Positions 6,083 to 7,241 of a stretch of DNA of 7,241 bases are shown here, in pieces (the first letter of the stretch is position 1; every line of letters begins with the position of its first letter). The notes below the pieces were generated by a model, which worked only from the letters and a program-made list of their open reading frames with translations, searched no databases and had not been told where the DNA came from. The stretch is from Coriobacteriia bacterium. GTDB lineage: Bacteria; Actinomycetota; Coriobacteriia; Anaerosomatales; PALSA-660. A program made the translations under genes and the position numbers. The stretch spans positions 12,200 through 19,440 of the forward strand of contig PKWR01000199.1 in the NCBI GenBank assembly GCA_003133285.1. The letters run 5' to 3'.

Positions 6083-6451
6083 CTAGCGCTTCGCGATCGC
6101 GAAGAACATGGGGCTCAGATAGGGAACGAGCCAGACCACCCAGACGAGGATGCTGAACCTGTGGAACCGTTTGATCCAGCCCTCGTCCTTGCGCACGAGG
6201 ACGACCGTCGCCCAAACGGCGTGCACCAGCATGAGGATGATCGCGAGCAGGCCCGTCACACCGTGGAGATCGAAGGTCATGCCTCCGACGAAGGCGAACA
6301 TCAATCCGGTGCCCGCCGTGTCGCACACGAGCCCGAGCAGGAAGAACACGAGGTGCCAAGGCTTCAGCCTCCCGACGATCCGCTCGCTCCAGACTCCGAT
6401 GGAGTAGAAGACCAGCGCCAAGGTGATGATGATGCCTGCGGTCGGTGGCAT
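6083..6451 (-). CDS. HsmA-family membrane protein (TIGR03987 type), putative haem-binding
   Basis: This 122-residue integral membrane protein has four hydrophobic helices, at about 4-20, 33-54, 64-86 and 100-118. The segments 'LALVFYSIGVWSERI' (11-25), 'KPWHLVFFLLGLVCDTAGT' (30-48), 'LHGVTGLLAIILMLVHAVWATVVLVR' (62-87) and 'FHRFSILVWVVWLVPY' (96-111) match the family as I know it. In Clostridioides difficile HsmA binds haem and helps against haem and oxidative stress. Four His (33, 63, 77, 97) lie at helix ends or within helices and could serve as ligands here. No MarR-type HsmR partner gene is in the window. The ATG at 6451 has GGAGG five bases upstream. It directly precedes the macrodomain gene (7-base gap). 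Confidence 0.87.
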   Translation of the reverse strand: MPPTAGIIITLALVFYSIGVWSERIVGRLKPWHLVFFLLGLVCDTAGTGLMFAFVGGMTFDLHGVTGLLAIILMLVHAVWATVVLVRKDEGWIKRFHRFSILVWVVWLVPYLSPMFFAIAKR

Positions 6452-6512
6452 GTGGTCCTCCGCCTTGTATGAGGCCGGCGCGGGTCGCGAATACGAGCGC
6501 CCGGGTTACCGG

Positions 6513-6544
6513 CTCAGTCTACCCGCTGACGTTCCGCTCGTTGC
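6513..6544 (-). promoter_or_regulatory. Candidate promoter element B, upstream of the HsmA-macrodomain pair
   Basis: On the minus strand GCAACGAGCGGA is followed by TAGACTGAG; the GCAACG hexamer ends 17 bases before TAGACT. The TAGACT box lies 64 bases upstream of the HsmA ATG. Its 12-base block matches element A (5510-5542) at 10 positions, and the 9-base TAGACTGAG is identical. No TTGACA-like -35 box is seen. Confidence 0.38.
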
Positions 6545-6572
6545 CCCGCGGGCCGGACCGCCGAGTCCCCGC

Positions 6573-6821
6573 TCACGGCTTCGCCAGCGTCTCCCACTCC
6601 TTGACGGCTATCCCGACATCCCACCAGTACATCTTCTTCTCGCTCGCCTTGCGCAGCTTGGGTGAGAGGCTGACCCTGACGAGCTCGCACACCTTCTCCG
6701 CTGCCGCGAGTCGCGCCAGGATGCTGTCGAGGGCGGCGCGCTGCTCCGCCGACAGCAGCGCCAGAGCCTCCTCAGGGAAGGTCCGGATGATCTGTTCGTC
6801 ACTCATGCGCTCGCTCGCCAT
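6573..6821 (-). CDS. Hypothetical small helical protein, 82 residues
   Basis: I do not recognise a family. Residues 10-50 are Ala/Leu/Glu-rich and should form amphipathic helices ('LLSAEQRAALDSILARLAAAEKVCELV', about 22-48). Next come a basic patch ('SPKLRKASEKK') and an aromatic segment 'MYWWDVGIAVKEWETL' (64-79). There is no signal peptide or membrane helix, so it should be cytoplasmic. The ATG at 6821 has AAGGAG eight bases upstream; an alternative ATG at 6806 lacks a good site. The real frame is supported by that site, by the plausible composition and by the 33-base gap after the DUF1294 gene, with which it is probably co-transcribed. The plus-strand open frame across this region gives an implausible protein. 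Confidence 0.72.
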   Translation of the reverse strand: MASERMSDEQIIRTFPEEALALLSAEQRAALDSILARLAAAEKVCELVRVSLSPKLRKASEKKMYWWDVGIAVKEWETLAKP

Positions 6822-6854
6822 GACGCGACTCCTTCTTCCGAAGCGGATCCACGT

Positions 6855-7169
6855 TCAGGGCAGCCATGCGGCCGGCATGCTGTGCACGAGCCACGCGAGC
6901 GCGGCGCAGTTGACGACGACCGTGCACCAGAAGACGGTCCGGAACGGCTGCTTCCTCGTCTTGTGCCGGAAGAGGCGCTGTGCGACCAGGGCGCCCGGCC
7001 ATCCCCCGGTCACGGAGACGAGGTGGAGGGTGATCTCAGGTATGCGCCATCTGCCGTGCTCGGCGGCGGCCTTGTCCACGCCGTACAAAACGAGCGACGC
7101 CACGCTCAGCATGACGTAGGCGCCGGCCAGAGCGAGCACCGCGGGCCCGAGCGCGATCAGGGTCGGCAC
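6855..7169 (-). CDS. DUF1294 family membrane protein
   Basis: This 104-residue membrane protein of unknown function belongs to the DUF1294 family. The diagnostic pieces are in order: 'LYGVDKAAA' (28-36), 'GRWRIPEITLHLVSVTGGWPGALVAQRLFRHKTRKQPF' (39-76) and a hydrophobic end (78-95). Hydrophobic helices lie at about 5-28, 46-62 and 78-95. In some proteins this domain is fused to a cold-shock domain, but here it stands alone. The start is GTG at 7169 with AAGGAG eight bases upstream. An 82-residue gene follows after 33 bases. The 72 bases to the right edge hold no gene or promoter that I can support. Confidence 0.92.
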   Translation of the reverse strand: MPTLIALGPAVLALAGAYVMLSVASLVLYGVDKAAAEHGRWRIPEITLHLVSVTGGWPGALVAQRLFRHKTRKQPFRTVFWCTVVVNCAALAWLVHSMPAAWLP

Positions 7170-7241
7170 TATCGGCTCTCCTTCGTGGACATCGATTGCC
7201 GGGAGAGACCAATCGGTCCTGCAGCCAGAGTCATCCCAGGC

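Noticed and set aside
6076..6083. GGCCGGCC palindrome between the HsmA and macrodomain genes
   Set aside because: It is an 8-base GC palindrome expected by chance at this base composition and overlaps the stop/start junction; no regulatory reading is justified.
5242..6156. Plus-strand open frame of 304 codons
   Set aside because: It is antisense to the macrodomain and small membrane protein genes and has low-complexity Arg-rich composition.
6445..7119. Plus-strand open frame of 224 codons
   Set aside because: It overlaps the DUF1294 gene, which has diagnostic motifs, and the 82-residue gene; no domain and no good ribosome site were seen.

Overview
The window is GC-rich and densely coded, and every supported gene lies on the minus strand, so the text below reads from right to left. 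GC-rich codons, frequent GTG/TTG starts and purine-rich Shine-Dalgarno sites fit an actinobacterium (Actinomycetota). A VanW/peptidoglycan-binding-type protein together with an HsmA-type protein would suit a Coriobacteriia-like lineage, but this placement is inference. No tRNA, rRNA, CRISPR array, insertion sequence or prophage gene was seen. The long plus-strand open frames are antisense shadows typical of high GC.

Right part (7169 to 5290): a DUF1294 membrane protein is followed 33 bases later by an unrecognised 82-residue helical protein. After a 121-base gap comes a pair spaced by only 7 bases: an HsmA-family (putative haem-binding) four-helix membrane protein and a YmdB-type macrodomain (O-acetyl-ADP-ribose deacetylase). 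A 90-base gap then leads to a 55-residue tail-anchored membrane peptide. The two larger gaps share a composite sequence element (a 12-base block, then TAGACTGAG at promoter-like spacing), which suggests two similar promoters.

Middle (5206 to 3025): a nested inverted repeat precedes a three-gene cluster of a cytidine/blasticidin-S-type deaminase, a YhbS-like GNAT acetyltransferase and an SGNH/GDSL hydrolase. A separate DUF1801 (YdhG-like) gene follows.

Left part (2898 to 1): a CorA magnesium transporter overlaps a CDP-alcohol phosphatidyltransferase by 7 bases, and the ribosome binding site of the second gene lies inside the last codons of corA. A VanW-family cell-envelope protein follows and runs off the left edge. 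This part serves the cell envelope: divalent cation import, phospholipid head-group synthesis and a wall-associated anchored protein. The rest is a set of small accessory enzymes and membrane proteins. I found no clearly novel multi-gene system. The best leads are the HsmA-macrodomain pair, the shared intergenic element and the atypical deaminase.
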